Assembly: GCF_030915465.1 (NCBI RefSeq)
Contig: NZ_CP133267.1
Span: forward strand, 4,515,001-4,579,000
Direction: 5' to 3'
Source: Neobacillus sp. PS3-34
GTDB taxonomy: Bacteria; Bacillota; Bacilli; Bacillales; Cytobacillaceae
DNA: 64,000 nucleotides
The notes below the pieces were generated by a model, which saw only the letters and a list, made by a program, of their open reading frames with translations, searched no databases and was not told where the DNA came from. The translations under genes and the position numbers were made by a program. Positions within the stretch are counted from its first letter, which is position 1. Each line of letters opens with the position of its first letter. Shown in pieces: positions 1-8,404 of the stretch.

Positions 1-613
1 CTGTAACCACTGTTTTTTGCAGTGCTTTCCTCATTCTGAATTCGGAAGTATTTCCTGCATCAATCAGCTTTATTCCGAGTGACTTAAGCTCAAGTAAATG
101 CTCATTTAGTTTTCTTTTAAGTGAAACCGTTCCTTTATCCAGTCCTTCTAATGTCCATAGCGGATGATACGGATCTGCTCCAATTTTTAACCCAAATACT
201 TCTTTGCCAGAAAGTAAAGCTGCAATAATCAGCCTTACAAATGGACGTTGTTCATTGAATGACAGGATGTCAGAGACAATTGAAAAAGAGAGGATAGGTA
301 TCAACACCGCATCCAGGTCCTGAATGATGTTATCAGACAAATGAGTGTGTGGTATCCAGTCATCATTGCCGGTGGCTTTTACAAGTTCCGTTTTGGCAAA
401 CCGTCTAAAGACTTCCTCTTCCGCAGAAATTCGAATGGTTATATTCTCTTCTTCGAGCCTTTTTAAGTATGAAAATCCCGGTTCCATTCCAATCATATGA
501 GAGGTTAATAGAGCCAGGACATATGGTTTAAGCTGGGACCTGCTTCTGTTATTGCGCTGAAACAATTCCTGCAGAGCGTGTTCCATCATGGCACTCTGCT
601 TTTCAGTTTTCAT
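1..613 (-). CDS. BMC-locus flavoprotein, partial (3' end outside window)
   Basis: The reading frame starts at ATG 613 and stays open to the window edge, giving at least 204 residues. It begins MKTEKQSAMM and contains a DWIPHTHLSDNI segment followed by a hydrophobic strand (AVLIPILSFSIVSD) and IIAALLSGKEVFGLK...DPYHPLW. That layout matches the flavoprotein-fold proteins often encoded in Pdu/Eut-type microcompartment loci, where a strand of the form VIPYLS and a late DPDHPL-like motif recur. It begins three bases after the stop of the preceding shell gene, so it is co-transcribed with the BMC genes. The family assignment rests on pattern recognition only; the role (flavin binding or cofactor recycling) is inference. 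Confidence 0.6.
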   Translation of the reverse strand, partial: MKTEKQSAMMEHALQELFQRNNRSRSQLKPYVLALLTSHMIGMEPGFSYLKRLEEENITIRISAEEEVFRRFAKTELVKATGNDDWIPHTHLSDNIIQDLDAVLIPILSFSIVSDILSFNEQRPFVRLIIAALLSGKEVFGLKIGADPYHPLWTLEGLDKGTVSLKRKLNEHLLELKSLGIKLIDAGNTSEFRMRKALQKTVVT

Positions 614-615
614 TT

Positions 616-899
616 TTATTCACCATTCGTTTTGGATAATAACGCTCTTTCAACCTCACTGTGAGGTCGTGGAATTACGTGGACAGATACCAGCTCACCC
701 ACACGTCTGGCGGCTTCAGCGCCAGCATCAGTTGCGCCTTTACTGCACCTACATCTCCTCTTACCATTACAGTAACAAGTCCAAATCCTACTTTCTCATA
801 ACCGCAGATTTCCACGTTAGCCGCTTTTACCATAGCATCTGCTGCTTCAATCGCTCCCACTAATCCTTTGGTTTCAATCAACCCTAATGATTCACCCAT
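616..899 (-). CDS. BMC-H shell protein (one apparent frameshift)
   Basis: Single BMC domain protein of about 94 residues that would form hexagonal tiles of a microcompartment shell. The ATG at 899 follows AGGAGG with seven bases between. The frame starts [12 protein letters not shown] with the BMC core and pore segment [10 protein letters not shown], then shifts near 735 (minus strand AAGGCGCAAC). In the alternative frame it continues [18 protein letters not shown] and [11 protein letters not shown], the usual BMC C-terminus, and stops at 616-618. Total length is one base short of a whole number of codons, so a single missing base restores it, most simply GGGC read as GGC. Confidence 0.85.
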
Positions 900-1028
900 T
901 TTAGTTCCTCCTAAAAATTAAATTATTGAAACGTCTTTCCACCACGTTCATCTTAAAAACGATGATTCTCAAGTATAACCATTGTGGATTGTTACATATT
1001 TATGATAGTAGTCATCGTTTGATATCTC

Positions 1029-1361
1029 CTATTCGTTTTCGGGTGCAGCTTCCTGCAGCAAAGTGTTTTTCTCCAGCTTGAACCTTGGCAGCAGCTTGCC
1101 TGCCACTTCATTATGGGCTCTTGGAATGACGTGGTGCGAAATTACTCTTCCTATGCGCTCTGCCGCATTTACTCCGGCATCTACGGCTGACTTAACCGCA
1201 GCTACATCTCCGCTGAAATGGATGGTTACACCCAGATAGCCGCTTACACCTATTACCTTTTCAATTCCCACAATTTCTACATCTGCTGCTTTAACTGCAG
1301 CATCAGCAGCGGAAACGGCTGTTGTATAACCAACTGTTTCAATAAGTCCTAGTGCATACAA
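1029..1361 (-). CDS. BMC-H shell protein with pore-loop insertion
   Basis: Single BMC domain shell protein of 110 residues. I place the start at TTG 1361 (YALGLIETVGYTTAV) because a GGGGGAT Shine-Dalgarno lies just upstream; an ATG at 1409 would add an unconserved 16-residue leader. The BMC core is complete, ending in VISHHVIPRAHNEV, followed by a charged tail of about 23 residues (LPRFKLEKNTLLQEAAPENE). The pore strand reads EKVIGVSGYLGVTI, about four residues longer than in the two sister BMC-H proteins, so its pore should differ. Third shell gene in the minus-strand cluster, 129 bases upstream of the next BMC-H gene. Confidence 0.85.
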   Translation of the reverse strand: MYALGLIETVGYTTAVSAADAAVKAADVEIVGIEKVIGVSGYLGVTIHFSGDVAAVKSAVDAGVNAAERIGRVISHHVIPRAHNEVAGKLLPRFKLEKNTLLQEAAPENE

Positions 1362-1414
1362 TCGGATCCCCCATCTCAAGCAATCTATGTTTTGAAATGT
1401 CCTAAACAAAAATA

Positions 1415-2380
1415 TTAATTTAACCTGTCAGCTTCTTTTTTTAGTTCTTCTGACACTTGAGAAACAATCTCGAATTTACCATATAGCAGCAAGTAATTCT
1501 TTTCTATTAAGTAATCAAAATTCGTTTCGCTCGCCTTTTTTAAATGACGATCCATCAGCAGAATGGAGGTATAGTAGTCCACTCCTTCTATAACGGCAAC
1601 GCCATTAACAGATGTCGTTAATTCCAGCTGCTTTGACAGCCATGGGCTTGGTGATTGAACTTTAAAAATTTGTGTTGATTTATATGATTTTTGAGAAAGT
1701 TTTTGATATAACGTTTTTACTACCATTGAAAGTCTTTCAGAATCCTGTTCATATACCTCAAGAACAAATTTTTCCTTGCTGCCCTTATCCCAGGTTAAAA
1801 AATATTTTATTGACGGAAACTCCCTTAGGATGTCATTTAAGATAAAAAGCTGCCCTACTGTGCATCTTTCTGAAGTAATAACACCAATTGAAAAAGCTGT
1901 AAGGGGGCGTTGAATGAAAGGATGCAAACTTGAATCAAGATTGGAGAAAAGCCAGGCTTTGACACCATCAGTTGTTTGTCCAAGAAATTTACTTTCCTCG
2001 CTCGGGCGGTTTTGTTTCGATGCAGTCGGGCCAGGGTTACTATTGTAACGAGTATTTCCCTGTACAAGTGACATCGTTTGCAGTTTAGCAAGAGGTCCTT
2101 CGGAAAAACCTTTTGTTATTGTGGAATCATTGACCTTTATGTGGGGTTGTTCATCATTGCGGAATACATGATCAGCTTTAACGGATAGTCTTTTTTGAAT
2201 TTTATCTCTCTGGTAATTCGGACGGTGTATTCCTGGAATGCCTTGATTCGTTACATTTGCTGATTTTGTAGAAGAGCTCTTTCTTTGCTGAAGGCCTTGT
2301 CCACTATTGATGGGATTTTCCTTTGTGTGTTGACGGGGTTTCAGCACTTCTTCAACAACACTTTTCATAAACTCAGACAC
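1415..2380 (-). CDS. Microcompartment protein with N-terminal helix, disordered linker and two divergent BMC-like domains
   Basis: A 321-residue protein between two BMC-H genes, starting at GTG 2380 (an internal ATG four codons later is possible). Residues 1-15 (SEFMKSVVEEVL) form a short amphipathic helix like the encapsulation peptides that carry enzymes into microcompartments. Residues about 16-150 are low-complexity, rich in S, T, N, Q, K and P, and probably disordered. Residues 258-321 follow the BMC fold pattern: strand GVAVIEG, helix YTSILLMDRHLKKA, strand NYLLLYGKF, helix EIVSQVSEELKKEA. Residues 160-230 (IGVITSERCTVGQLFILNDIL...) follow it more weakly. I infer a shell-associated adaptor or scaffold; no experimentally defined family was recognised. 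Confidence 0.65.
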   Translation of the reverse strand: MSEFMKSVVEEVLKPRQHTKENPINSGQGLQQRKSSSTKSANVTNQGIPGIHRPNYQRDKIQKRLSVKADHVFRNDEQPHIKVNDSTITKGFSEGPLAKLQTMSLVQGNTRYNSNPGPTASKQNRPSEESKFLGQTTDGVKAWLFSNLDSSLHPFIQRPLTAFSIGVITSERCTVGQLFILNDILREFPSIKYFLTWDKGSKEKFVLEVYEQDSERLSMVVKTLYQKLSQKSYKSTQIFKVQSPSPWLSKQLELTTSVNGVAVIEGVDYYTSILLMDRHLKKASETNFDYLIEKNYLLLYGKFEIVSQVSEELKKEADRLN

Positions 2381-2396
2381 ACATCATACACCTCCT

Positions 2397-2660
2397 TTAT
2401 AGTATCTTGGTGAGTTCTGTATGCGGGCGGGGAATGACATTGAAGGAAACAAGTTCTCCTCCGGTCATGTTATGGGCTTTTTTACCAACCTCAACAGCTG
2501 CTGTAACGGCAGCTACATCGCCCTCTACTATTACCGTTACAAGCCCTGAACCCACTCTTTTTAAATCCAATAGATTTACATTAGCTGCTTTAGCCATGGA
2601 ATCCAGAGCTTCAATTGCAGCTGTCAATCCTCTTGTTTCAATCAATCCAATTGCTTTCAT
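2397..2660 (-). CDS. BMC-H shell protein
   Basis: Intact 87-residue single BMC domain protein (KAIGLIETRGLTAAIEALD...), with pore segment KRVGSGLVTV and the typical C-terminus VSFNVIPRPHTEL. Its ATG follows GGGGAGG with six bases between. The KxGSG pore is the common form in metabolite-permeable hexameric shell proteins. First BMC gene of the shell block reading leftward, 17 bases before the GTG of the tandem BMC-like protein. It should assemble with the other two BMC-H paralogues; no pentamer (EutN/CcmL) gene is visible, so the vertex protein must lie beyond the left edge. Confidence 0.93.
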   Translation of the reverse strand: MKAIGLIETRGLTAAIEALDSMAKAANVNLLDLKRVGSGLVTVIVEGDVAAVTAAVEVGKKAHNMTGGELVSFNVIPRPHTELTKIL

Positions 2661-2693
2661 TGGTATCCTCCCCTATAAAGCTGGTTATACCTT

Positions 2694-2853
2694 GGAGAAA
2701 AGCGCAAGCGTCCGTTCAGCGACGTATGGACTGGACCGCTCCGAACGAGATAAAGGAAACACGAAAAGCGATAGCGATTCGATGTTGACTTATCGTAAGG
2801 AGGAGAGAGAAGTACACTAGGCGTTGGGCGCTGGAGCTAGACATCTGTGCTTT
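2694..2853. repeat. Bacillus-type interspersed repeat inside the BMC cluster
   Basis: About 160 bases between ubiD and the first BMC-H gene run from GAGAAAAGCGCAAGCG through GATGTTGACTTATCG to GGCGCTGGAGCTAGACA. These start, middle and end signatures recur in many intergenic repeats of Bacillus-related genomes. It is non-coding on both strands as far as I can see. Only one copy lies in this window, so copy number and exact ends cannot be shown here. It separates the enzyme block from the shell block and may affect read-through or stability of the transcript. Confidence 0.55.
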
Positions 2854-2902
2854 TAAAAAAAATATTCTTTATTATCTTTTTAACCTTGAACCGTTTATTC
2901 CG

Positions 2903-4239
2903 TTATAAATAGTCTTCTAGAGTCACTTTAACCGGTATAGAAGTTCTTTTAAATAACTCTTCTTTCCCGAGAGGATAGGTTGCATCAATTCCCATTTTGT
3001 CAGAAACACCTTTAAGATTATGGGACGCCTCTAGAGGTGATCCTTTTGCGCCCGGGACAATAAAAATATCCTCAGAAGCCTGAACTCTTGTTGCCACAGC
3101 CCATTCTATGTCGTCGGAGTCAAATATATCCACATCGTCATTTACTACGACAACATGTTTTAAATCTTTATCGCTCGCAAATGCTGCAAGAGCCGCTTGT
3201 TTCCCATCACCCTCTGACTTTTTCTCAATTTGAATGACTGCATGATAGCGAGCCACTCCGCCCATTGGGATATGTACCGCTTTTATGTTGGGAACGACCT
3301 GCCTTACAGTACTGAACAATGTTGCCTCACGCACTAATGCCATTGGAAGTTTTTCCTCATCACTTGATGGAAAAATCGTCTGGCAAATTGCATTATTTCG
3401 ATAGGTGACAGCCGAAAATTCGACAATCGGCTGTGGTGAACGAAACCCATAGTAGCCTGCCAATTCCCCAAATGGACCTTCCATTTCCCTTTCATGCGGT
3501 AGCATACGCCCTTCAAGAACAATTTCCGCCTCAGCAAGCACATCCAAATCTACCGTTTTGCATTTAACCACATCCAGGGATTGTCCAAGAAGAGCCCCTG
3601 CAACGTCCAATTTATCTGTATGGTAGAGATGAGTGCTAATTTGTGAACTTAAAACGACTGCAGGAACAATTCCGAACATAACGGCCACTTCCATCGGCTC
3701 ACCGAGCTTTTCGAAGTGAGCGTATTGTTCCTTCAATTCATTAGAAGTAATTAAAATGTTTGTCCTATTTCCCCCTAAGTACTGCATTCTCCTGATGGAA
3801 GTATATCTTTTCCGTCCGGACAAATCCTTTACAACCAGGATGCCTGATACATAATAAGCACCAGAGTCATCTGCATGATAGGTTGGAATAGGAAAAAGGT
3901 CTGCCAAATCAAAGTCACCTGTTACCAAATTTTCCTGAACCGGCGTGTAGCCCTTAGAGTGGTTGGAATAGGATTAACAATGGAATCAATTAATTTTGGA
4001 AGCAAATCTGATGAAGAAATTCCCATGCTGTCTGCCAGCAGATCTCTGTCTCCACCTAATCCGGCAGCCAAACTTGACCTGTAGCCTTTTATCTTTTCAA
4101 AAAGGAAGGGTTGTCTTCCGTTTTTTGTGTTAATAACCGCTCCTAGCTCATAGCGGGGATCAACTTCTTTTTTTATTCGGTACAAAAGTCCTCTGCTTTC
4201 CCAATCATCTAATAACGCCCTCATCGTTACAGGGTTCAT
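2903..4239 (-). CDS. ubiD: UbiD-family prenyl-FMN-dependent decarboxylase (one apparent frameshift)
   Basis: Reversible (de)carboxylase of aromatic or unsaturated acids that uses prenylated FMN made by UbiX. The ATG at 4239 overlaps the ubiX stop (ATGA). N-terminal [17 protein letters not shown] and DPRYELG, then [19 protein letters not shown], and C-terminal [19 protein letters not shown] with SPLEAS are all UbiD hallmarks. The frame shifts near 3951: minus strand AAGGGCTAC should read AAGGGGCTAC to give [14 protein letters not shown]. Corrected length is 445 residues, normal for the family. The substrate is unknown; the neighbours (amidohydrolase, amidase, nucleobase permease) suggest a carboxylated N-heterocycle or its breakdown product. 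Confidence 0.85.
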
Positions 4240-4837
4240 TCCTTTTCCCCCCATCTTTCCAACAACTTATGATCAATCCCAAGCATATCCAGGATGCGAG
4301 CCACCATAAAGTTGGCAAGCTCCCAAATTTCTGTTGGCTTGTGATAAAATCCGGGAGAAGCAGGCATGATACAGGCCCTGATTCCGCAAGCCTGGTCATA
4401 TTACGAAGATGTATCAAATGAAAGGGTGCTTCTCTTGGCACAATGATAAAATTTCTTCTTTCTTTTAACACTACACTTGCTGACCTGCTTAACAGAGTGT
4501 CACCAACTCCATTTGCAATTGCCCCTAGGGTATTCATCGAGCATGGGACAATAACCATCCCATCTGTCAGGAATGATCCGCTGGCAATGGAAGCAAACAA
4601 GTTTCGATTACTGTGAATAGTGGCATATTCCTTAAGATCTGCAAGCTTTACTCCGCATTCAAATTGCATAACTTTTTCTCCCATGTCCGTTGCAATTAAA
4701 TGCGTTTCAACACCTAATTGATGAAGAGCGCGGATCAATGTATAAGCATACAATGATCCGCTTGCCCCTGTAATACCCACTAGTATTCTCTTTTTTCTTT
4801 CTAAAGGCTGGATAGGTTTAGACAACCTGTTCGTCAT
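4236..4837 (-). CDS. ubiX: UbiX flavin prenyltransferase (one apparent frameshift)
   Basis: Makes prenylated FMN from FMN and dimethylallyl phosphate for the adjacent UbiD. Residues 18-27 read [10 protein letters not shown], followed by [28 protein letters not shown] and [14 protein letters not shown], all diagnostic. Near 4376 the frame breaks: minus-strand CAGGGCCTG should be CAGGGGCCTG, restoring [14 protein letters not shown] and a C-terminus ending LLERWGEKE at 4236-4238. Corrected length is 200 residues. The start overlaps the amidase stop by 20 bases and the stop overlaps the ubiD start, so the three genes are translationally coupled. Confidence 0.9.
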
Positions 4838-5408
4838 GGGAGAATTTATTTTTTGCTGCTTCTTTGTATTCTTCTGTGGACATGATATCTCCGAAAATAT
4901 CGATATCCCTTAAGCCGGATACATGCATGGAATCATCCTGGGATGCCGTACCATCTGAAAGACAAATGACATTGTAGCCATGATAAAGTGCATCTGAAGC
5001 TGTGCTGCGGACGCAAACATTTGTCCAGACACCCGTAAGCACTACAGTATCAATTTCCTCTTCCCGTAAAAATAAATCAAAGTCAGTATAGCTGAATGCA
5101 CTATGCCGTCTCTTCTGGACGATATAATCTCCTTTGCTTTCATCAGGCTGCAGTTCAGGAATAAATTCGGATCCCCATGTGCCTTTAATTGCATGTACAG
5201 GCCTTACCCTGAAATCACGGTCATTTTTTCTGTGTGCTTCCTGGATAAAAGCCACCTGGATATTATGATCATGGGCAAAATCCACCAGCTCTTTGATTTT
5301 AGGGACGATTTTTTCGCCATTTTCACAGCGAAGCGCGGCTTTTTCTCCGATAAAATCATTTAGCATATCGATGACTACAACACAATGCTTCTTTCCTCTT
5401 AACTCCAT
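4818..5408 (-). CDS. Isochorismatase-fold cysteine hydrolase (probable amidase)
   Basis: A 196-residue hydrolase of the family that includes ureidoacrylate, biuret, maleamate and nicotinamide amidases. The catalytic triad is visible: Asp in VVVIDMLNDF, Lys in VQKRRHSAF, and Cys in TGVWTNVCVRSTA. I start it at ATG 5408 (MELRGKKHC), preceded by GAGGGTG; an earlier GTG at 5423 lacks such a site. It begins 12 bases after the amidohydrolase stop. In this setting it probably cleaves a carbamoyl or amide product of the ring-opening amidohydrolase, releasing ammonia, but the substrate cannot be read from sequence. Confidence 0.85.
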   Translation of the reverse strand: MELRGKKHCVVVIDMLNDFIGEKAALRCENGEKIVPKIKELVDFAHDHNIQVAFIQEAHRKNDRDFRVRPVHAIKGTWGSEFIPELQPDESKGDYIVQKRRHSAFSYTDFDLFLREEEIDTVVLTGVWTNVCVRSTASDALYHGYNVICLSDGTASQDDSMHVSGLRDIDIFGDIMSTEEYKEAAKNKFSHDEQVV

Positions 5409-5419
5409 CGAATTCACCC

Positions 5420-6894
5420 TCACTTTATTAATTCTTTTTCAACTACTTCTGTCTTTACCTCTGCTTTTTGTTCACTATATTTTTCATATTTGAATGTTCT
5501 TTCCAGGCGTTGGATGCTTTGGCGTGGTACATATTCACCATATCCTGCCTGGCCAACAACACCACCCGCTTTTTCATCGTAAACAACTTTTCCACGGATG
5601 ATCGTTTGTACTGGCCCACCTTTTAATTCCATTCCATGTAAAGGATTATATTTTGCCATTGATTCTGTCTGTTGTTCATCTATAACATATTCCTTATCAA
5701 GGTCAATGATCGTGAAGTCTGCATCTGCTCCAATTTCCATTGAACCTTTCTTCGGATAAATTCCATAATGGATTGCCGCATTCCGGCTTGTTACTTCCAC
5801 AAATCTTGATAGTGACAAACGGCCTTTATTTAGACCTTCACTGACAAGGATTGGGACCATTGTTTCTACTCCCGGAATTCCTGGGAAGGTATTCCAGATG
5901 GTAGCTCCTGGATAATCTTTTTCTGTCGCAATCTCGTAAGGCGCATGGTCTGTCCCTACAAAATCAATTGTTCCGTCAGCCAGCGCCTGCCAATGTGCAG
6001 CATTATCCTCTTTTCCTCTCAGAGGAGGAGCAATTTTGGCAAATGATCCCCTCTCGCTCATGGAATCCTTAGCATTAAGAACCAGATAATGATGGCAGGT
6101 TTCAGCTGTTACTTTTACTCCGCGTTTTTTAGCTGCCTTAACAAGCTCTGCCCCTTCTTTTGTAGTCATATGAACCACATGGACTCGTGCATCTGTAGCT
6201 TCCGCGAAGCTGATGATTAATTCAATTGCAACTTTTTCCGCAAGTACTGAACGGGCTTCTGCCCAGGCAGGGCCATCCAAACGTCCTTCTTTCTCCAGTT
6301 TTTTAGAGTAAAAAGTGCAGATATCGAAATTCTCTGCATGTACTCCGATTGGCATCCCTGTTTTGGCCACCTTCGTGAATATTTCAAGCATTTCACCATC
6401 TGAAACCTTAGGGAATGTAGGTACCGAAGGAGTCATATAGACTTTGAAGGCAACAACCCCTTCATCAATTTGCGGATAAATGTTATCAATCCAGCCTTCA
6501 CGTGCATCTTCGCCTGTCATCCCGCCCCAGAAACAATAGTCAACATATGCCTGGTCACGGATAGGCCGATTTTCTTGTTAAAGCTATCACCATCGCGAAC
6601 AGACGGCTTGCTGCAGCAAGGCATATCAATGATGGTTGTTAATCCTCCTTTGATGGCTGAACGGCTTCCAGTTGCAAATGTTTCCCTGTGCGTAAAACCT
6701 GGATCCATAAAGTGTGTATGTGGGTCAATACAGCCTGGCACAACAAGTTTTCCCTCTACATCTATCACTCTATTAGCTGTTAAAAAGCTAATATCATTTG
6801 TGTACCCCACGATTTTCCCGTTATTTACAAGGATGTTCGTCAGCACTTGACGATCCCCTTGTGGAATGTTTGCGTTTTTCAAAATTAGATCCAT
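5420..6894 (-). CDS. Dihydropyrimidinase/allantoinase-like cyclic amidohydrolase (one apparent frameshift)
   Basis: Zinc-dependent ring-opening hydrolase of the hydantoinase/allantoinase/dihydropyrimidinase superfamily, about 491 residues. Metal ligands are visible: DPHTHF, the carbamylated lysine in VVAFKVYM, HVVHMT, ETCHHYL and FVGTDHAPY. The frame breaks near 6566; minus-strand ATCGGCCTATC read as ATCGGGCCTATC gives KIGPIRDQAYVDYCFWGG and joins the two parts. A charged helical tail of about 20 residues (EQKAEVKTEVVEKELIK) lies beyond the catalytic domain and is unusual. The true substrate (allantoin, hydantoin, dihydropyrimidine or another cyclic amide) is unresolved. It lies 109 bases downstream of the permease. 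Confidence 0.85.
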
Positions 6895-7003
6895 TTTTTT
6901 TACTCCTATCTATTAGTATATTTCTGCTTCACTCCTTTGGAATGAAGCAGTTTTCAATTAAACAGCTCAGGCACTCTAGATGAACTAGTCCGACTTTCAG
7001 CTA

Positions 7004-8332
7004 TTAAAACGCCTCAGTTGTATGTTCACTTTTGAGCTGTTCAATTCTTTCACTTTCACTTATATTTAAATCTTTATGATTAAATACCAAATTCAACAAA
7101 ATTGCCGTTAAACTTCCTAAAACGATTCCATTTTCTACCAATAACCGGATGCTGGTTGGAAGGTGTGTAAAAATGGCAGGGACGACCGCAGCGCCGAGTC
7201 CGATTCCTACTGAACAAGCCACAATCAGTAAATTTTCATTCTTTGTGAAGTCAACTACTGAAAGCATTCTTACACCGGAGGAAATGACCATTCCAAACAT
7301 AGGAATCATCGCACCACCCAATACCGGCATTGGAATGATTGTCGTTAAGGCTGCAACCTTTGGCAAAAGACCAAGGATCATTAAGATAACTCCAGCTGTA
7401 ATGACAACATTTCTTGTCTTTACTTTTGTTAGTGCGACAAGTCCAACGTTTTGTGAGAAAGATGTATATGGAAACGCGTTAAAGATTCCGCCGATAGCCA
7501 CGGCAAGGCCTTCAGCACGGAGTCCCTTTTTTATATCATTGGATTCAATTTTTCTTTCACAGACATCTCCGAGTGCAAGAAACACACCGGTTGATTCAAT
7601 CATGCTGACAATAGCTACAAGTGTCATAGTGAGAATAGCGGAGAAATTAAAGGTAGGGAAACCGAAATAGAATGGCTGAACTATATGAAACCATGAAGCA
7701 TGGGAAACCTGGTCGAAGTTTACCATTCCCATGAAAGATGCGACTGCAGTTCCTGCCACCAACGAAAGCAATACTGATATCGCTCTCAAATATCCTTTTA
7801 AAAAGCGGTTCATTAAAATGATCAGCAGTAAAGTAATGGTTGCTAGAGAGAGGTTTTGCAAGCTGCCGAAGTCCGGAGAACCCAACCCTCCTGCTGCGTT
7901 ATTCATAGCAACGGGAATCAAAGAAACCCCGATAATCGCAACGACTGACCCAGTTACAACAGACGGGAAAAAATGCATAATTTTACTCATAAACTGAGCT
8001 AGAATCATGACAATAATCCCGGAAACAATAATGGCACCATAAATCGCCGTCATCCCCTGCAGCTTCCCGATTGCGATCATTGGCCCTACAGCTGTGAAGG
8101 TACATCCCAAAATAACCGGCAATTTTATGCCAAAGTGCCTTCCACCGACTACCTGCAGCAAGGTCGCGATACCACATGTAAATAAATCAATTGAAATCAA
8201 GTAAGCCAGCTGTTGTGCATTAAGTCCTATCGCAGGTCCCACAATCAAAGGCACGATTACAGCACCAGCATACATGGCCAGTACATGCTGAAAACCCAAT
8301 GTCCATAATTTCCAAGGATTTAGCTTTTCCAA
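7004..8332 (-). CDS. NCS2 family uracil/xanthine permease
   Basis: Integral membrane nucleobase:cation symporter of 442 residues with about 12-14 hydrophobic segments. Typical NCS2 features are FQHVLAMYAGAVIVPLIVG near the start, the SFSQNVGLVALTKV segment and PMPVLGGAMIPMFG. I choose TTG 8332 (EKLNPWKLWTLGF) because GGGAGGGG lies six bases upstream; the frame extends to 8374 but no ribosome site fits there. The family covers xanthine, urate and uracil importers, and it most resembles the xanthine-type PbuX/PucJ/PucK group. First enzyme-cluster gene after a terminator-bearing leader, so it probably imports the substrate of the BMC pathway. Confidence 0.88.
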   Translation of the reverse strand: MEKLNPWKLWTLGFQHVLAMYAGAVIVPLIVGPAIGLNAQQLAYLISIDLFTCGIATLLQVVGGRHFGIKLPVILGCTFTAVGPMIAIGKLQGMTAIYGAIIVSGIIVMILAQFMSKIMHFFPSVVTGSVVAIIGVSLIPVAMNNAAGGLGSPDFGSLQNLSLATITLLLIILMNRFLKGYLRAISVLLSLVAGTAVASFMGMVNFDQVSHASWFHIVQPFYFGFPTFNFSAILTMTLVAIVSMIESTGVFLALGDVCERKIESNDIKKGLRAEGLAVAIGGIFNAFPYTSFSQNVGLVALTKVKTRNVVITAGVILMILGLLPKVAALTTIIPMPVLGGAMIPMFGMVISSGVRMLSVVDFTKNENLLIVACSVGIGLGAAVVPAIFTHLPTSIRLLVENGIVLGSLTAILLNLVFNHKDLNISESERIEQLKSEHTTEAF

Positions 8333-8404
8333 AGACTTCCCCTCCCGGTTTTTTCCTTTGAGCAGCTTTTGCAATTAAACGAGCAAAATTAGCGTGTTTA
8401 TATC

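Noticed and set aside
588..863. Plus-strand frame of 91 codons over the BMC-H gene
   Set aside because: It lies antisense to conserved BMC codons, has no ribosome site and no recognisable product.
2407..2820. Plus-strand frame of 137 codons over a BMC-H gene and the repeat
   Set aside because: Antisense to an intact BMC-H gene; the rest is repeat sequence.
3334..3543. Minus-strand frame inside ubiD
   Set aside because: Wrong phase of ubiD; no ribosome site and no conserved motif.
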